Source of the DNA: G963556115 sp963667375 | Lineage (GTDB): Bacteria; Planctomycetota; SZUA-567 | DNA length: 64,000 bases | Reading direction: 5' to 3' | NCBI GenBank assembly: GCA_963667375.1 | Contig: OY763323.1 | Coordinates: 1,612,001 to 1,676,000 of the forward strand | In this document: positions 63,034 to 64,000 of the stretch, in pieces | Numbering within the stretch: position 1 is the stretch's first letter | Layout of the letters: each line of letters starts with the position of its first letter | Position numbers and translations under genes: made by a program | Notes under the pieces: model-generated | What the model saw: only the letters and a program-made list of their open reading frames with translations | What the model was told of the DNA's origin: nothing | Databases searched by the model: none

Positions 63034-64000
63034 ATGAAATACCTGATTGATACAACACTGCGTGATGGTGAACAAATGGCCGGTGTAAGCTTTTCTCATA
63101 AACAGAGAATAGCTATTGCCGGAATTATCGCACATTCAGGTATTGCTGAGATGGAGCTTGGTATCCCGGCAATGGGCAGTGCTGAAATCGAAAATATTAA
63201 TGATATTGTCAGAGAACATGCTGGTCGCTGCAGATTTTCGGTATGGTGCAGGGCATGTGAGAATGATATCAAAGCAGCAGCGTTATGTAATGTTGATGCG
63301 ATTCATCTCTCTTTGCCGGTTTCAAAACTTCATATGCAGATCGTGGAGATGCCCAGTGAACTGGTACTAAGTAAGATTACCGGTTATGTCAGGCAGGCGA
63401 AGCAGTTTTTCCCATATGTGAGTGTCGGATTTCAAGATGTCGCACGGGCTGATGAAGATTTTATAATTCAGTGTATTTTCTGTGCCAAGGAAGCTGGTGT
63501 AGACCGGGTAAGACTGGCGGATACTGTAGGACTTCTTGAACCCTTCAAAACCTTTGAGATCTTCTCTAGACTGGCAAGCAGAGTTTATGGAATTGATATT
63601 GGTTTTCACGGACATAATGATATGGGGCTGGCAACAGCCAATACGATTGCGGCAATTCGGGGTGGTGCTACCTGTGCGGATGTAACCGTCAATGGTCTCG
63701 GAGAGAGAGCCGGTAATGCGTCTCTGGATGAAGTGGCTGTCGGTTTGAAGAAACTGCACAGTATTGATTGCGGGATATCACTGCAAAAACTGAAAAGACT
63801 CTCCGAAGAAATCGAAGGGTATAGTGGTGTGGTGCTTCCGGTAAATAAACCTATAGTGGGGAAGAATGTTTTTACCCATGAATCAGGGGTGCATGTAAAC
63901 GCCATGCTTTGTGATAAGCGTTCATATGAGCCGCTAGCTCCTGAGGAGGTTGGTAATATTCGTAATATTGTTATTGGGCGTCATAGCGGTTCTTCATCGG
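63034..64000 (+). CDS. nifV: Homocitrate synthase NifV (partial, runs off the window)
   Basis: 322 codons are visible; the gene continues beyond the window end. Starts MKYLIDTTLRDGEQMAGVSF, the DmpG/LeuA-like aldolase barrel with metal ligand Asp (TLRDGEQ), then CRACENDIKAA, GFHGHNDMGLATANT (metal-binding HxH) and VNGLGERAGNASLDEV, typical of NifV. Makes R-homocitrate, the organic part of FeMo-co, from acetyl-CoA and 2-oxoglutarate. ATG at 63034 with GGGAGGATA upstream. The ORF is open to position 64000. Confidence 0.95.
   Translation, partial: MKYLIDTTLRDGEQMAGVSFSHKQRIAIAGIIAHSGIAEMELGIPAMGSAEIENINDIVREHAGRCRFSVWCRACENDIKAAALCNVDAIHLSLPVSKLHMQIVEMPSELVLSKITGYVRQAKQFFPYVSVGFQDVARADEDFIIQCIFCAKEAGVDRVRLADTVGLLEPFKTFEIFSRLASRVYGIDIGFHGHNDMGLATANTIAAIRGGATCADVTVNGLGERAGNASLDEVAVGLKKLHSIDCGISLQKLKRLSEEIEGYSGVVLPVNKPIVGKNVFTHESGVHVNAMLCDKRSYEPLAPEEVGNIRNIVIGRHSGSSS

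Overview
The window is 64 kb of chromosome, roughly 42% G+C, from what looks like an anaerobic, motile, Gram-negative, nitrogen-fixing bacterium. Support for this: exported periplasmic binding proteins, methyl-accepting chemotaxis proteins, radical-SAM enzymes (KamA, RimO, NifB, a BioB-like protein), a formate/nitrite-type channel, and a nif operon that carries nifI1-nifI2 between nifH and nifD, the arrangement known from anaerobes and methanogens. The phylum cannot be read safely from the sequence; a Lentisphaerota/PVC, spirochaete or delta-type anaerobe would all fit. TTG and GTG starts with strong upstream Shine-Dalgarno sequences are common.

Layout. 0-4.4 kb: exported DUF4198 protein, FNT channel, secreted type III alkylsulfatase. 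4.5-16 kb: a DeoR repressor divergent from a nine-gene polyol/sugar operon (FGGY kinase, class II aldolase, DhaK, DhaL, ABC binding protein, xylitol-dehydrogenase-like enzyme, ABC ATPase, ABC permease, second zinc dehydrogenase); a near-consensus promoter is overlaid with repeated TGTGTTT-type motifs. 16-22.2 kb: a rearranged stretch with a frameshifted chemoreceptor, a YkgJ-type protein, a fossil second copy of the chemoreceptor 3' end, an RpiR regulator, a truncated P4-type integrase pseudogene, and ssrA (tmRNA), the probable former integration site. 22.4-32 kb: housekeeping genes (SSS symporter, GNAT, dapA, phosphoesterase, DJ-1/PfpI, a tRNA-binding protein overlapping rimO, PfkB kinase).

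32-41 kb looks like an osmoadaptation island: a MarR regulator with a 52-bp concentric palindrome at its promoter, lysine 2,3-aminomutase (ablA), a lysine-type ABC importer (binding protein fused to permease, plus ATPase) and beta-lysine acetyltransferase (ablB) in one overlapping operon, followed by a TrkH/KtrB-type channel, its TrkA/KtrA regulator and an orphan HAMP membrane protein. 41-51 kb: BioB-like radical SAM protein, PAS-GGDEF cyclase, alpha/beta hydrolase, a Cache chemoreceptor and modABC.

51.8-64 kb: a small HEPN-like protein and then nifH-nifI1-nifI2-nifD-nifK-nifE-nifN-nifB-ferredoxin-nifV (nifV runs off the end). nifH has a sigma-54 type promoter, a TGT-N10-ACA site upstream, and a duplicated 38-bp module made of direct repeats spaced exactly 20 bp. 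Nearly every intercistronic gap in the operon carries an RNA hairpin, the largest being a three-tier structure between nifH and nifI1. Molybdate uptake, Fe protein, MoFe protein, FeMo-co assembly, homocitrate synthesis and PII-type post-translational control thus lie together. I see no CRISPR array, rRNA or tRNA.
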